A stretch of 64,000 nt of DNA from positions 30,819,760-30,883,759 of the forward strand of contig JASWHV010000010.1 of the NCBI GenBank assembly GCA_030760725.1. Reading direction: 5' to 3'. This DNA is from Neostapfia colusana. Its lineage: Eukaryota > Streptophyta > Magnoliopsida > Poales > Poaceae. The translations under genes were made by a program, and so were the position numbers. The notes beneath the pieces are model-generated. The model saw only the letters and a list, made by a program, of their open reading frames with translations, made no database searches and was not told the origin of the DNA. Each line of letters opens with the position of its first letter. The stretch's first letter is position 1. Below are positions 35,670-46,930 of this stretch, in pieces.

Positions 35670-38600
35670 TGACACGACCCCACGGTCTTGTCGAGTCAGG
35701 ATCACGCTGAGGGGTGCTGCGTTGCACAGCACCGTATAACAAATGTCAAAGGTACAAAGCCGAAGCGAAATTTTATATTACATAAACAGGTTTATGAACA
35801 TGTTTACATCAAAATAAGTTCAGTCTACACTCGCGGGCGTAGACTACGCATCAAGTCCAAGTTCAGCCCTTGAACGTGTCCTTGCTAGCACATACGCACA
35901 CTAACTCTGCGGCGTGCACGACTCCCACTCGACGGGGTTCCCCTCCTGGGGTTCCATCTCCTCCTCGAGAGTCCCTTCCTCATAGAACCCTGCAAAAGCT
36001 TCAAACACAAGCAGTGAGCACGAAGGCTCAGCAAGTCTGACCCGTCTCACCTAAACATGGAACTTCTACATGAGGGGTAATGGGCTACATGAGGTAAAAA
36101 TCATTTGCAAATGACTCGCCTAATTAGTGGAACCTTACTTTCAAGTTTTAGCAGCAGTTTGTGGAGAACCTCACGCTAAGGCACATGAGAGAGCCGCAAT
36201 CAAACAAGAAACGCATTTCTCTAATGTACTTTGCCCAAAGTTGAAATGAACTTTAGTTAGCTCTAGACTACAGCAAGTCATTAGCACTCAAGTCCATCTT
36301 TCAATCAGCAATATTTTAACATGTAACTAACCTGTTCTTTCTACGTCACGGTACAGTGAACAAGTGGTACTCACTAACCGCGAGGGACGGCGATTATAAT
36401 CGATTTACACCTGCAGGGTTACCCGAACAACCCGTCACATACGCCCGTACTCGATGTTGCCTACAACAACCATCACGGACGCCGTATGCGACTACCTTTC
36501 ACCCGTTAGCCAAATGTTGAACCGGTCCAATCGTCCCGAGCAAGAGGTCTCTGCACACGCATCTCAGTGCCGCCAGCCGATTTACACCTCGAGCTCTCAA
36601 CCTACCCTCTGAACGACCAGCTATGCCTCAACACCCAGCTACCCGAGTTACATCAGTTTCCCGGTTCCCATATAGCCGGTAGGTCTTCGGTACTGTTCTA
36701 GCTTGTTCAACAGGCCCGCACACGGCTTGGTCCTCAATCGACACAAGCGGAGCTACAGCACACAGGCCCCAAAGTCCTGCTGCCCTTACTCTCCGCTTGG
36801 TCTCATTTTCTTGCCATGTGTTTCATGTGCTAACACTACCCGAGTCGAGTGCCTCTAGCCAATGCTCGCGAGTAGTTCCAACTACTCAACTTGTACCGAA
36901 TCCTACACTATCTTAGCATGGCAGTAGCTAATGGGGTTTGAAATCCTAAAACCAACACAAGGTTTTCTTGGCTATGCAATTGGGTTTTCAAACAAGACTC
37001 TAATGCAAAGAATAAAGTAATCAAGTATGTGCTCAAAACAATAAAAACTTGTAAAAGGGTTAATGCAAACCGGAGCTTGCCTTGCTGCTCTTGGTCGTAG
37101 GCCAACTGCTCCTCCGGAGTAACGAAGTCTAGGACTTCAGGTTCCTCCTCGACCTTAGCGACTACATGTTAGAAGAAACATATGTATCAATTTAAATGTG
37201 TTGGTATTAAGTTTTAAACTTGTGAAGCTTATAAGTCCCACTAGACAGACTCTAGGACTGTGAAACTTTTTCTGTGGCTTGGTTACAACCTAAATAGAGA
37301 CTTGGTCAAGTTTTAGTTGCAGCAAAGCTCATTTGAGCCCTCCACAATCAATTATGTCCTTCACCTTAATTGGAACTCTTAGGGTGCTCTAAGGATTTTC
37401 ATGAAACAAACTATGACTTTCTGAAAACTAGATTTTCAGAGGGTTCTAATGGAGTTGGTCTCACTTAATTTGGAAGTTCCTAACTAAAGATATGAGCTAA
37501 GCAATTTCAGATAAAATTCTGAAAATGTTTCTGAACATTTTCTATTTTCTCTGAAACAGTTTCACTAATCACACCATTAGGTGGATTAAATGAGCTCAAA
37601 TGGGTCTGAAATTTTTATGGTAGTTCAGGGATATTTTGGTGAACATCCCAGCAAAATTTCAGGATTTTCCTCCACAGGATTCTCCAGTTAAAATTCCAAA
37701 CAGTTTAAATTTTGAGGAATTAATTCTGGAAAAATAAGGAATTTCATGAAGTGAAACTTTGTTTGATGGAAAGTGATCAGAGAGCTGAATCCAACAAAAT
37801 TTGGTTCACTCTATTTGGAGCTTTCTAGCCAAAGTTATGAGGATTTGAAGTTTGGAAGAATGCTGAAAATCGGGGAAAAAGTTTAAATTCTCGGGGCCCG
37901 CGGGGACACGCGTCGAGCGCGGAGGTGTCCGGCACACCGGGGATACTACACGTGTCGAGCGCGGAGGTGTCCGGCACACCGGGGATACCACACGTGTCGA
38001 GCGCGGAGGTGTCCGTCACACCGGAGATACCACACGTGTCGAGCGCGGAGGTGTCCGGCACACCGGAGCTCACAGGGTATTTGCGCGCCAGCACAGCCGA
38101 TCCCCGGCCACACCCGATCCCAATTTAAATTCTTCAGCCGCTGACACGTGGGCCAGCCGGCTTCGTCTTCCTCCCGCCATTCTCTCGCGCCCGCGCCGCC
38201 GACCTCGCCGGAGCAGACTTCGGGGCTCGCCGGCTCGTTGCTGCGGGACCTCCCATGGTCTGAAACTCGCCGCCAGGTGGTTATCGACGTCGAGGAACAC
38301 GTCGCTGGTGTCAGGTCGGGCTGGGGGTGACCGGAAATAGCTCGGCGACGTGCAGCGGCCTCAGTTGAGGTTCGGCACCGTCGACCGTGGTTTCTAAACC
38401 CGCCAACACCTCGAGCAAACGGTCCTACAGCATCAGTGTACCTGTACGAAGCTCGCCAAGGTGTAAAAAAGGTTCAGGGATGGCGGCAAGTCGGTCGGCA
38501 CCATGTGACCGATCGTGCCCGCCATGACCGCCCTCGATCGAGCTCGAAATTCGTCACTCCTGGACAGTTTCACGCTACGGATGCAGAAAAGAACTTGATC

Positions 38601-39881
38601 GCCGTCTAGTCCAGCGTCCATGTGCAAGATTTGCTGACCTCCCAAAGATCATAGAGCGAGAATTTAAAGAAACCGTACCGGAAGCTCGGGTTACGGTCGC
38701 CGGAGCAAAAACTAGAAATTCTCTGTGGATTCTTCACGGTTGGCTTCCAAACTTGGAGGAGAGCAGAACGGTGGTCGCGCGCTCCTGTTGCCTCTCTTGC
38801 TGGACCGTGAAAACGCCTGTGAAACGCTGCCCACGGGCGCCTGACTCTCGGCTGAGGCTAGGTCGCCACGGTGGCGATCATTCTTGGGCAAAGGAGGTCG
38901 GAACTTGGGGTTTCTGGTGTTGGGGAGGTGGGGTGCGACCTCAGGTGGCTGTCTAGCAGCTCAAGGACGAAGGAGGAGATGGTTTTTGCTGGTTTTCCCG
39001 ATTGAGCAGAGAGCTGCGGCGAGAGACAATGCCGCTGCTCGGGTTTGCCCGCGAGAAGATAAAGCCGGCCGACTCCTGCTCGGCTGAGGCGGTGCCGGTC
39101 ACATGGGGGCGCGAGCAAGCCGCCCTGGGCGCCAGCGCGCGGAGAGGGAAGCAGCTGGTGGTGCAGGTAGCTGCTCGGTGGCACAGCCAACAGCTGCTCG
39201 GTGGAATTTCCCACCGAGACTCTGACTTTGGGTGCAAGCTTCTCCTTCTTCCCTCTTTGACATGTGGGTCCCACCCAGGGTTTTAACCTCTGAAATTTAC
39301 TCCCAATCACTGTTGTAAACAGTGAGCCCCATAATACCCTTGGTGATTCAAATTATTCACTTCTGAGCCATTCGAATTGAATAGGATTCCAATTGGGTTT
39401 GGTTTGAGTGAATTTCAGCACAAGTTCAGTTTTGAATTCAAATAAAGTTTGAAGTTCCCCCACTTAGCTCATGTCAAGATCAACTCCAAATGGAGTGAAA
39501 ATTGGTGTGTGAGCTCACAAAAATGTGCTGAGTAAGAATATGCCTCCCACTTTTAAATTCATGGGATAAAAACAGTTTTGAATTTGAATATGGTTTCAAA
39601 CTGCCCTCTGTCTAACTATACCCAAAATGACCTCAAAAGGTTTTGAATTTGGGTGAAACTTGGCATGGACATCCTTAGCAAAGTGTAGGAGTTTTCATAT
39701 GTCCAGCCCACCCATATCACATGTGGGAAATACCACTTTTGCAATATGATAGTTTGTTCTCTAATGAACATGATGATGGTGGTTACTTGCTCTTCATTTG
39801 TGTTCATCAACTTTCCTCAAATGAGGTGTTTGGTGTGGTGATGAACATTTCAAATATGTGTCAAAAACTGAGGCCCTTACA
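35670..39881 (-). repeat. 5' LTR of B (4.2 kb)
   Basis: On the minus strand it starts TGTAAGGGCCTC at 39881 and ends GGGTCGTGTCA at 35670. The 38012-39881 part is repeated in the truncated 3' LTR. It contains four 42-bp repeats (37906-38069) and a mutated TATA-like site TTTCTAAA (38391-38398). No gene is supported; short frames are shadows. Confidence 0.9.
37906..38069. repeat. Four 42-bp tandem repeats in B's 5' LTR
   Basis: Units start at 37906, 37948, 37990 and 38032, each beginning ACACGTGTCGAGCGCGGAGG (the first has ACACGCGTCG). The 3' LTR keeps about 1.7 units at 15652-15720. Each full unit carries a G-box core CACGTG. Confidence 0.9.
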
Positions 39882-40352
39882 TACGACTAGCAGGCGGCAT
39901 GGGCAGGGCGGCAAGACGAAGACTCAGAAGCCTTCGCCAGAGACAACTACCGACGTAACTGCAGATACGATAGTCGGCAGGCAATCTCCCCGGGACCACC
40001 TGTCGGGCCCCGGGCCCCCCTTGTAAGCCACACGAGCCTTGGACTATAAAAGGCTCGGGTAGGCGACGTTAGCAAGGGTCCGCACTCCAGCAACTCATAC
40101 CCTAGGCGTAACTCATCCTCAAGCTCAGGACTCCGGTTCTGAGCACAAGCAATACAGCGAGCACCTCAGCTCACCGTGGACGTAGGGTTTTACGCTCCGG
40201 CAGCCCGAACCACGTAAAACTCGCCGTGTCAAGCTCCTTCCTAACTCGTCCCTACGCTCAAGCTCTCCACAAGTGACTAGCCCCTCCGAAAAAGAACCTC
40301 CGCGGGCTGCCCAGTGCAGATCCGGGGGAAGTGTCGACCACACACTTCGACA
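39882..40352 (+). repeat. LTR remnant of element L (3' part), interrupted by B
   Basis: This matches the right half of the Tat-type LTRs (for example 54672-55178) from CTACGACTAG to CACTTCGACA. It has a TATA box at 40045. The left half should lie beyond element B and is missing. TACGA at 39882-39886 is the probable target duplication of B. Confidence 0.85.
40045..40051 (+). promoter_or_regulatory. TATA box in LTR remnant L
   Basis: GGACTATAAAAGGCTCGGGT context, shared by all LTRs of this family in the window. Confidence 0.65.
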
Positions 40353-40571
40353 CTCGGGTTTCCATCAGATCCCTATGTCTAGAGAAGATGAAGAGCACAC
40401 CTCCTTCATCATAGTAGACGGTCTGTACTGTTATGTCTCTATGCCTTATGGCCTAAAGAACGCTATCCCTACCTTCGTAGGTGCAATGCACAAAACCTTC
40501 AGGGAGCTGATAAGAGACTTAGTTGAGGTGTATGTCGATGACATCGTTGTTAAGGTCAGGCAGAGTTCATC
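40353..40571 (+). pseudogene. Reverse transcriptase fragment of a Tat-type element (73 codons)
   Basis: Squeezed between the exact end of LTR L (CTTCGACA) and the exact start of G's 5' LTR (TGTCCGTACC). The open frame encodes the centre of a Tat-clade reverse transcriptase: HQIPMSREDEEHTSF, YCYVSMPYGLKNA and the catalytic YVDDIVVK. It is the only RT sequence in the right-hand block. Its host element was hit by at least two insertions 219 bp apart. Confidence 0.88.
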
Positions 40572-41672
40572 TGTCCGTACCCGCGATATGGGGTACCCCC
40601 ACGTACATGGGAAAATGCCTAAGGATCTCGCCCTTCTCCGCAGGGAAAGCTCCGAAGTCGCCACGTGTCCAGTGGGGCCGGACCTCCCTCCCCTCAGAGG
40701 AGAGCTCCGGGCTCGCCACGTGGCCTACAGCAGCTAGACCTCCCCCCTCCGTGGGGAGAGCTCCGAAGGTGCCACATGTCCCGCGGGGCCGGACCTCCCC
40801 CTCCTCAGAGGAGAGCTCCGGACCCGCCATGTGGCCGACAGAAGCCGGACCTCCCCCCTCCGCGGGGGAGAGGTCCGAAGGCTCCACGTGTCATGCGGGG
40901 CCGGACCTCCCCCTCCTCAGAGGAGAGCTCCGGGCCCGCCGTGTGTCCAGCTGTAGAGCGCTGCCTGCCCCCGAGCGGTAGGCAGCGGGCGTAAAGACGT
41001 CCCATACCTTGCCCGTACAAGGTATTCAAGGCCCGCGCCTTCCCAAGACGTGGAGTCGCGGAGCACGCCTCTGTCAGGTGCCGTTGCGCCCAGTCGAATC
41101 ACAGACTGGCACGCGGTGTCAGAACCTGCCAGCCAATAAACACAGCGACAAGACATCCCCTGCCGCCTCCGCAGTCATCAGCCACTACGGCTAGCATGCG
41201 GCATGGGCAGGGCGGCAAGACAAAGACTCAGAAGCCTTCGCCAGAGACGACTACCGACATAACTGCGTATACAATAGTCTGCAGGCAATCTCCCCGGGAC
41301 CACCTGTCGGGTCCCGGGCCCCCCTTGTAAGCCACCCGAGCCTTGGACTATAAAAGGCTCGGGTAGGCAACGTTAGCAAGGGTTCGCACTCTAGCCGTTC
41401 GCACTCCAGCAACTCATACGCTAGACATAACTCATCCCCAAGCTCAGGACTCCGGTTCTGAGCAGCAAGCAATACAGCGAGCCCTCAGCTCACCGTGGAC
41501 GTAGGGTTTTACGCTCCGGCGGCCCGAACCACGTAAAACCCGCCATGTCAAGCTTTTCCTTAACTCGTCCATACGCTCAAGCTCTCCCCAAGTGACTAGC
41601 CCCACTGAAAAACGAACCTCCGCGGGCTGCCCAGTGCAGGCCCGGGGGAAGTGTCGACCGAACACTTCGACA
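40572..41672 (+). repeat. 5' LTR of G (1.10 kb)
   Basis: Starts TGTCCGTACC, ends CACTTCGACA. U3 modules with GAGCTCCG and CACGTG-like sites fill 40620-40950; the TATA box is at 41349-41355. Confidence 0.9.
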
Positions 41673-41674
41673 TT

Positions 41675-41690
41675 TGGCGCGCCAGGTAGG
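41675..41690 (+). other. Primer-binding site of G
   Basis: TGGCGCGCCAGGTAGG begins two bases after the LTR end. It contains the palindrome TGGCGCGCCA. The sequence is of the type assigned to tRNA-Arg in grass Tat elements such as RIRE2. Confidence 0.75.
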
Positions 41691-41728
41691 GGGCTCTTCC
41701 CTTGCGCGACGAGTTTCCGCTGACGAAG

Positions 41729-42715
41729 ATGACCAAGCTTCCTTCAGCGGTAAACTCTCCTCCTCCGCATTCACGGTGAACAGTGATCAGCGGGGAGTAC
41801 ATGTCGACACACTCAGGACGGAGCGTGTGGGCACAAGCTGGTAGCCAGCAGCCGACTCCGGCAACGCTGACTCCGGCAATGCAGGCTCCCAACCGGCAAC
41901 GCGTTCAAGGGGCTGGCGACAGCATGACGTCGGCCTCGACCCAACCGGAAGGGCAGATCTTCGCCACGCGATCTCTGCCCCAGACATACGCCGCGCAGCA
42001 TGTGCCACAACCATATGCCCTGCAAACGGCGCCCCCGGTCTATGGCGCAGCCTTGCCCATACCGGGGTACACTGTGCCAGAGGCGAACCAAGTGTTCGCG
42101 GCACCAGCACCTGCGGCAACAGGAGCAGGATGTGCGGCCCTGGCACCCCACCTTCGCTTCACAAGGTGGCCGTGCAAGTTTCGGCCGCACCTGCCCGAAA
42201 AGTACGACGGAAGCGTCAACCCGGCGGAGTTTCTCCAGATGTACTCCACCGCCGTACTTGCCGCTGGAGGGGATGAGGCTGTCATGGCCAACTACTTCCC
42301 CGTCGCCTTGACCGGCCCTGCCCGGTCTTGGCTCATGAACCTCCCTCAGGGTTCCATAACTTCCTGGGGAGAGCCCTGCTGGCAGTTCGTTGCCAACTTC
42401 AGCAGCTCCTACACCCGTCCCGGCACGGAGCTTGACCTCCACGCCTTTAGGCAACAATCTGGGGAATCACTGCGCTACTTCATCCAGCGGTTCTCCCAGG
42501 TACGCAACACCATCCCGCACATTCGAAGTGCTACTGTGGTGGTGGCGTTCCGGCAGGGTGTCCGGGACGAGAAGATGCTTGAGAAGCTTGCGACCAGAGA
42601 GGTCTGCGATGCCTCTGAGCTCTTCAGCCTGGCGGACAAGTGCGCCAGAGCAGCCGAAGGGCGGAAGTGGCACTCACTGCCAGCTTCCGAAGCCGGAAGA
42701 CAGCCCGAAGACGGA
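41729..42715 (+). pseudogene. gag: gag of element G, truncated and with an early stop
   Basis: By comparison with K the start is ATG 41729 (MTKLPS); in G a CGA codon has become TGA at 41777. Beyond it the frame is open to about 42715. It covers a low-complexity N-terminus and the Tat gag domain (PHLPEKYDGSVNPAEFLQMY, AVMANYFPVALTGPARSWLM, FIQRFSQVRNTIP, ADKCARAAEGR). It ends before the zinc knuckle that K retains and is joined directly to RNase H sequence, so the gag C-terminus, protease and reverse transcriptase are deleted. Confidence 0.9.
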
Positions 42716-44014
42716 GGAGTTCAAGCTGAGCTCCCGAAAACGTCAGACAGCCAAGAGCCAAGCACTGGCTGACTTCGTGGCTGAGTGGACGCCAACGAAG
42801 GCTGACCCAGGGGGCCGCGAAGACGGTGAACCAAAGTACCGAGCTCTGGTCTTCACCGGGTCTCACTGGACGCTCTTCTTCGACGGCTCCTCGCGAATGC
42901 AGGGGGCTGGTGCCGGCGTACTGCTTCTCATGCCATCGGGGGAGCAGTCTGGGTACATGGTGCGTCTCAATTCCAAGGCAACCAACAACTTGGCAGAGTA
43001 TGAAGCACTCATCTTTGGCCTAAAAGACAGTCTTGTCTCTGGGCGCTCGCCAGTTGTTGGCGCAGGGTGACTCCCAGCTAGTTATCAAGCAAGTTAAGGG
43101 TGAATGCCCCTGCAATGACCCACAACTATCTGCTTATCTGCTCCACGTGCGGATGTTGGAGAAAGACTTCCTCGCCTTGGACCTGCGCCATGTACCACGC
43201 GCTGGCAAGGCCGCAGCTGACGACCTCTCAACGAAGGCCTCCTTCGGAGCCCCTGCGCCTGAAGGAGTCTTCGAGAGGACGTTGCTGCGGTCCACAGCCC
43301 GGCCCGCCGAGCCGGGCGAAGGGGGCTGAACCAGTGCCTCGAAGCTAGGCAGTCCCGGCGGCCCTGCAGCCATGGATGCCGCCAAAGGATCGTAAGCGTC
43401 ACTGGGGACTCCGTGCAACCCAGCGCTCAAGATCCAGAAGCTCAAGTAGTCCCGATGCATGGACCACGGAGGTCCGGGACTCCTTGAAGGACATCCTTCC
43501 TGACGAACGTGCATTCGCTGAACGGGTGGTGCGGATGGCTAAGTGCTACGCGCTGGTATCTTTACTGGCGTGGCGCCACGACATCCTATTGCGGTGCATA
43601 ACCCAGGAGGAAGGCTGCGACTAGCTCGCAGTAGTGCACGGAGGCGAGTGCTGGGAACGCTCATCGTCCCGCACGCTGGTCGGTTAAGCCACCCGGCATG
43701 GCTCCTACTGACCGAGAGCCACCTGGACGCCGTCAAACAGGTTAGGGATGCAATGCGTGCCAGGTCCACGCCAAGCAGACCCACACAACTGGTGCAGACG
43801 CGCACCAAGAGCAATCGGGGATACCGGCTCCTCCATGTCGAGGGCCAGCCGGACTCCCAGGGCCGGGTCACGGGAACTACCCTTCCACATGGTATGCGGG
43901 GCCAAAGCCATGCTTCCTCCTGAGATCGCCATGGGAGTCCCCCCGTGTCCGACATACGACGAAGCCACGCATGACCCGCTCTGCGTGAAGACAGGCGCTC
44001 CGACGCTACCCTAG
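42716..44014 (+). pseudogene. Extra RNase H and integrase remnants of G
   Basis: Starts with KSQALADFVAEWTP, the usual lead-in of the additional (archaeal-type) RNase H of Tat elements. The domain follows: LFFDGSSRMQGAGAGVLL (about 42870) and NNLAEYEALIFGLK (about 42990). A frame change near 43032 precedes the rest (QLLAQGDSQLVIKQVKGECP, 43060). Integrase begins at about 43400 (DERAFAERVVRMAKCYALV, then DILLRCITQEEG) but the catalytic core is missing; the frame jumps to the integrase C-terminal LPFHMVCGAKAMLPPEIAMG (about 43885). Element J shows the same internal deletion, so G and J share a founder that already lacked the integrase core. Confidence 0.87.
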
Positions 44015-44036
44015 TAAGTTCACCATGCTTACTTAG

Positions 44037-44041
44037 GTGTT
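44037..44041. repeat. Target site duplication of element K, left copy
   Basis: GTGTT before K, matching 52244-52248. J's uninterrupted sequence at 56211-56220 supports the empty site. Confidence 0.92.
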
Positions 44042-44359
44042 TGTCGGTACCCGCGATATGGGGTACCCCCGCGCACAGGGGAAAATGCCTAAGGAACTCG
44101 CCCTTCTCCGCAGGGAGAGCTCCGAAGGCGCCACGGGTCCGGCGGGGCCGACCTCCCTCTCCTCAGAGGAAAGATCCGGGCCCGCCATGTGGCATACAGA
44201 AGCCGGACCCCCCCTCCACGGGAGAGAGGTCCGAAGGCGCCGCGTGTCCAGCAGGGCCGGTCCTCCCTCTCCTCACAGGAGAGCTCCGGGCTTGCCACGT
44301 GGCCGACAGAAGCCGGACCTCCCCCTCCGCGGGGAGAGGTCCGAAGGCTCCACATGTCC

Positions 44360-44403
44360 GCTGAGTAAGAATATGCCTCCCACTTTTAAATTCATGGGAT
44401 AAA
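44360..44403. repeat. 44-bp patch of element B LTR inside K's LTR
   Basis: Identical to 39527-39570 (begins GCTGAGTAAGAATATGCCTC). The 3' LTR copy of B differs at one base (TTCTAAA for TTTTAAA), so the patch matches the 5' LTR version. Confidence 0.9.
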
Positions 44404-44832
44404 GACGCCCCATACCTTGCCCGTACAAGGTATTCAAGGCCCGCGTATTCCCAGTAGAAGAGCGCTGCCTGCCCCCCAGCAGTAGGCGGCAGGCGTAAAG
44501 ACGCCCCATACCTTGCCCGTACAAGGTATTCAAGGCCCGCATATTCCCAAGGCGCGGAGACGCGGAGCACGCATCTGTCAGGTGCCGTTGCGCCCAGTCG
44601 CATCACAGACTGGCGCGCAGTGTCAGAGCCTGCCAGCCAATAAACGCAGCGACAAGATATCCCATGCCGCCCCCGCCGTCATCAACCACTACGACTAGCA
44701 TGCGGCATGGGCAGGGCGGCAAGACGAAGACTCAGAAGCCTTCGCCAGAGACAGCTACCGGCATAACTGCGGATACGATAGTCTGCAGGCAATCCCCCCG
44801 GGACCCCCTTGTAAGCCACACGAGCCTTGGAC

Positions 44833-44839
44833 TATAAAA
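44833..44839 (+). promoter_or_regulatory. TATA box of K 5' LTR
   Basis: TATAAAA in the conserved family context GGACTATAAAAGGCTCGGGT. Confidence 0.65.
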
Positions 44840-45143
44840 GGCTCGGGTAGCCAACGTTAGCAAGGGTTCACATTCCTGCAACTCATACGCTAGACATCTC
44901 TCATCCCCAAGCTCAGGACTCCGGTTCTGAGCCACAAGCAATACAGCGAGCTCCATAGCTCACCGTGGACGTAGGGTTTTACGCTCCGGCAGCCTCAACC
45001 ACGTAAAACTCGCCGTGTCAAGCTCTTCCTAACTTGTCCATACGCTCAAGCTCTCCGCAAGCGACTAGCCCCACCGAAAAAAGAACCTCCGCGGGCTGCC
45101 CAGTGCAGGCCCGGGGGAAGTGTCGACCGAACACTTCGACATT

Positions 45144-45159
45144 TGGCGCGCCAGGTAGG
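45144..45159 (+). other. Primer-binding site of K
   Basis: TGGCGCGCCAGGTAGG, two bases after the LTR end, identical to that of G. Confidence 0.78.
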
Positions 45160-45197
45160 GGGTTTTTCCCTTGCGTGACGAGTTTCCGCCGACGAAG

Positions 45198-46930
45198 ATG
45201 ACCAAGCTTCCTTCAGCGGCAAACCCTCCTCCTCCGCGTTCACGGCGAACCGTGACCAGCGGGGAGTACATGTCGACGCACTCAGGACGGAGTGTGTCGG
45301 CACAAGCTGGTAGCCAGCAGCCGACTCCAGCAATGCAGGCTCCGACCAGCGTGCGATCTTCTGCAGCGCTGAGCGTACACCACGGGGGTGCGCTAGCTGC
45401 AGCGAGAGCGCTACTGCGCAACCCACCTGCTGGGGACGCGCCCCATTCAGCGACCCAACAGTGGCTTCGCGAGGTGGACCTCCTCGTTGTCGCTGCCGCA
45501 AACCCTCGGTTTCGGCGAGGGCAACGCCCCGGCCAACCGGCTGTGTCGCTGACGCGCACGCCAACGGTTGACGGGCAGACGGCGGATTCCAGCTCCTCCA
45601 GGCTCCCGTCGACGGACCTGAGGACAGAGCTGGAACGTTGCCACTTGGGCCAGGATGCCCGGGTGTACCTCGAGCGATGTCGAGAAAGGCGTCGCAACCT
45701 AGAGGCTGGCGACAGCATGATGTCGGCCTCGACCCAGCCTGGAGGGCAGATCTTCGCCACGCGAGCCCTGCCCCAGGCATACGCCGCGCAGCTTATGCCA
45801 CAACCATATGCCCTACAAACGGCGTTCCCGGTCTATGGGCAGCCTTGCCCATACCGGGGTACACTGTGCCAGGTGCGAACCAAGCGTTCGTGGCACTAAT
45901 GCCTGCGGCAACAGGAGCAGGATGTGCGGCCCATCCACCCCACCTTCGCTTCGCAATGTGGCCATGCAAGTTTCGGCCGCACCTGCCCGAAAAGTACGAC
46001 GGCAGCGTTAACCCGGCGGAGTTCCTCCATATCTACTCCACCGCCGTGCTTGCCGCGGGAGGGGATGAGGCTGTCATGGCCAACTACTTCCCCGTCGCCT
46101 TGACCGGGCCAGCCCGGTCTTGGCTCATGAATCTCCCTCAGGGTTCCATAACTTCCTGGGGAGAGCTCTGCCGGCAGTTTATCGCCAATTTCGGCAGCTC
46201 CTACACCCGTCTCGGCACGGAGCTTGACCTCCACGCCATCAAGCAACAACCTGGGGAGTTGCTGCGCTCCTTCATCCAGCGGTTCTCCCAGGTACGCAAC
46301 ACCATCCCAAATATTCAAAGTGCTTCTGTGGTGGTGGCGTTCCGGCAGGGTGTTCGGGACGAGAAAATGCTTGAAAAACTCGCGACCAGAGAGGTCCGCG
46401 ACGTCTCTGAGCTCTTCAGCCGGGCGGACAAGTGCGCCAGAGCCGCAGAAGGGCGGAACTGGCACTCTCTGCCAACCTCCGAGTCAGGAGGACAGCCCGG
46501 GTCCGGCGCTGCTTCCTATGGAAGTGGCAGGAAAGCCAAGAACCGGGGGAGTGGCAAGATGAAGTCATTGTCCGCGACTCCCGTCGCCGCAGCAGCGACG
46601 GCTAGTGGAGCTCGGGGGCCACGCCCCGACAAAAGGCAGCGGCAGTCGCCAACCCCAGATAGTGACCAGGGTGGGCTATGCCCCGTGCATGGCGCCTGCA
46701 ACCATACTGCTGCCGAGTGCTGGGATATCCTGAGGCTCGCAGAGTGCTTCCGCAAAGGAAGGCACCAGAGAGCTGAGGCGCCGCTCCATCCTCAGAGGGA
46801 TGGCAAGCAGAAAGTCGACGCTTCAGTCAGCGCCGGCCACCTGGTGGGGTTTCAGGAGCCTCAGCGTGTCATGAAGACAGTGCATAACGGTGAGGACTCC
46901 AGCTCCGATGGTGACGGGCCGGGGCAGTAG
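45198..46930 (+). pseudogene. gag: gag of element K (one frameshift)
   Basis: ATG at 45198 opens MTKLPSAANPPPP. The frame runs to about 45837, where one base is missing relative to G, and continues in another frame to TAG 46930; total about 577 codons. An insertion absent from G (about 45350-45700) encodes an arginine-rich segment (LERCHLGQDARVYLERCRER). The gag domain follows at about 45960-46460 (PHLPEKYDGSVNPAEFLHIY, FIQRFSQVRNTIPNIQ). After a basic linker comes a knuckle-like CPVHGACNHTAAEC (about 46680), the C-H-H-C type seen in Tat gags. It ends in an acidic tail (EDSSSDGDGPGQ). This is the more complete gag of the two. Confidence 0.9.

Larger units (their letters stand above)
15652..39881 (-). 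mobile_element. Element B: chromovirus with extra leader ORF, split by element A
   Basis: On the minus strand the order is 5' LTR (35670-39881), PBS (35654-35665), leader, extra ORF (33227-34171), gag-protease (31236-32954), [element A], RT-RNase H-integrase-chromodomain (17591-20419), polypurine tract, and truncated 3' LTR (15652-17521). The right end inserted into the LTR of element L; the sequence after it (TACGA, 39882-39886) is the expected target duplication. The left partner is lost with about 2.2 kb of the 3' LTR. Confidence 0.9.
44042..45141 (+). repeat. 5' LTR of K (1.10 kb), rearranged inside
   Basis: TGTCGGTACC...CACTTCGACA. At 44360-44403 it holds 44 bp identical to element B's LTR, and a ~49-bp block (44404-44452) is duplicated at 44501-44549. 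The matching U3 part of the 3' LTR is longer on one side, so the insertion replaced sequence. Confidence 0.9.

Noticed and set aside
37825..38094. Minus-strand protein with 14-residue repeats (GIPGVPDTSALDTC)
   Set aside because: It is only the translation of the 42-bp DNA repeats (divisible by three) in B's LTR; no start context or conservation outside the array.
40567..41029. Proline/arginine-rich frames on both strands in the Tat-type LTRs
   Set aside because: They recur in every LTR copy in changing frames and follow the U3 modules; they are not genes.
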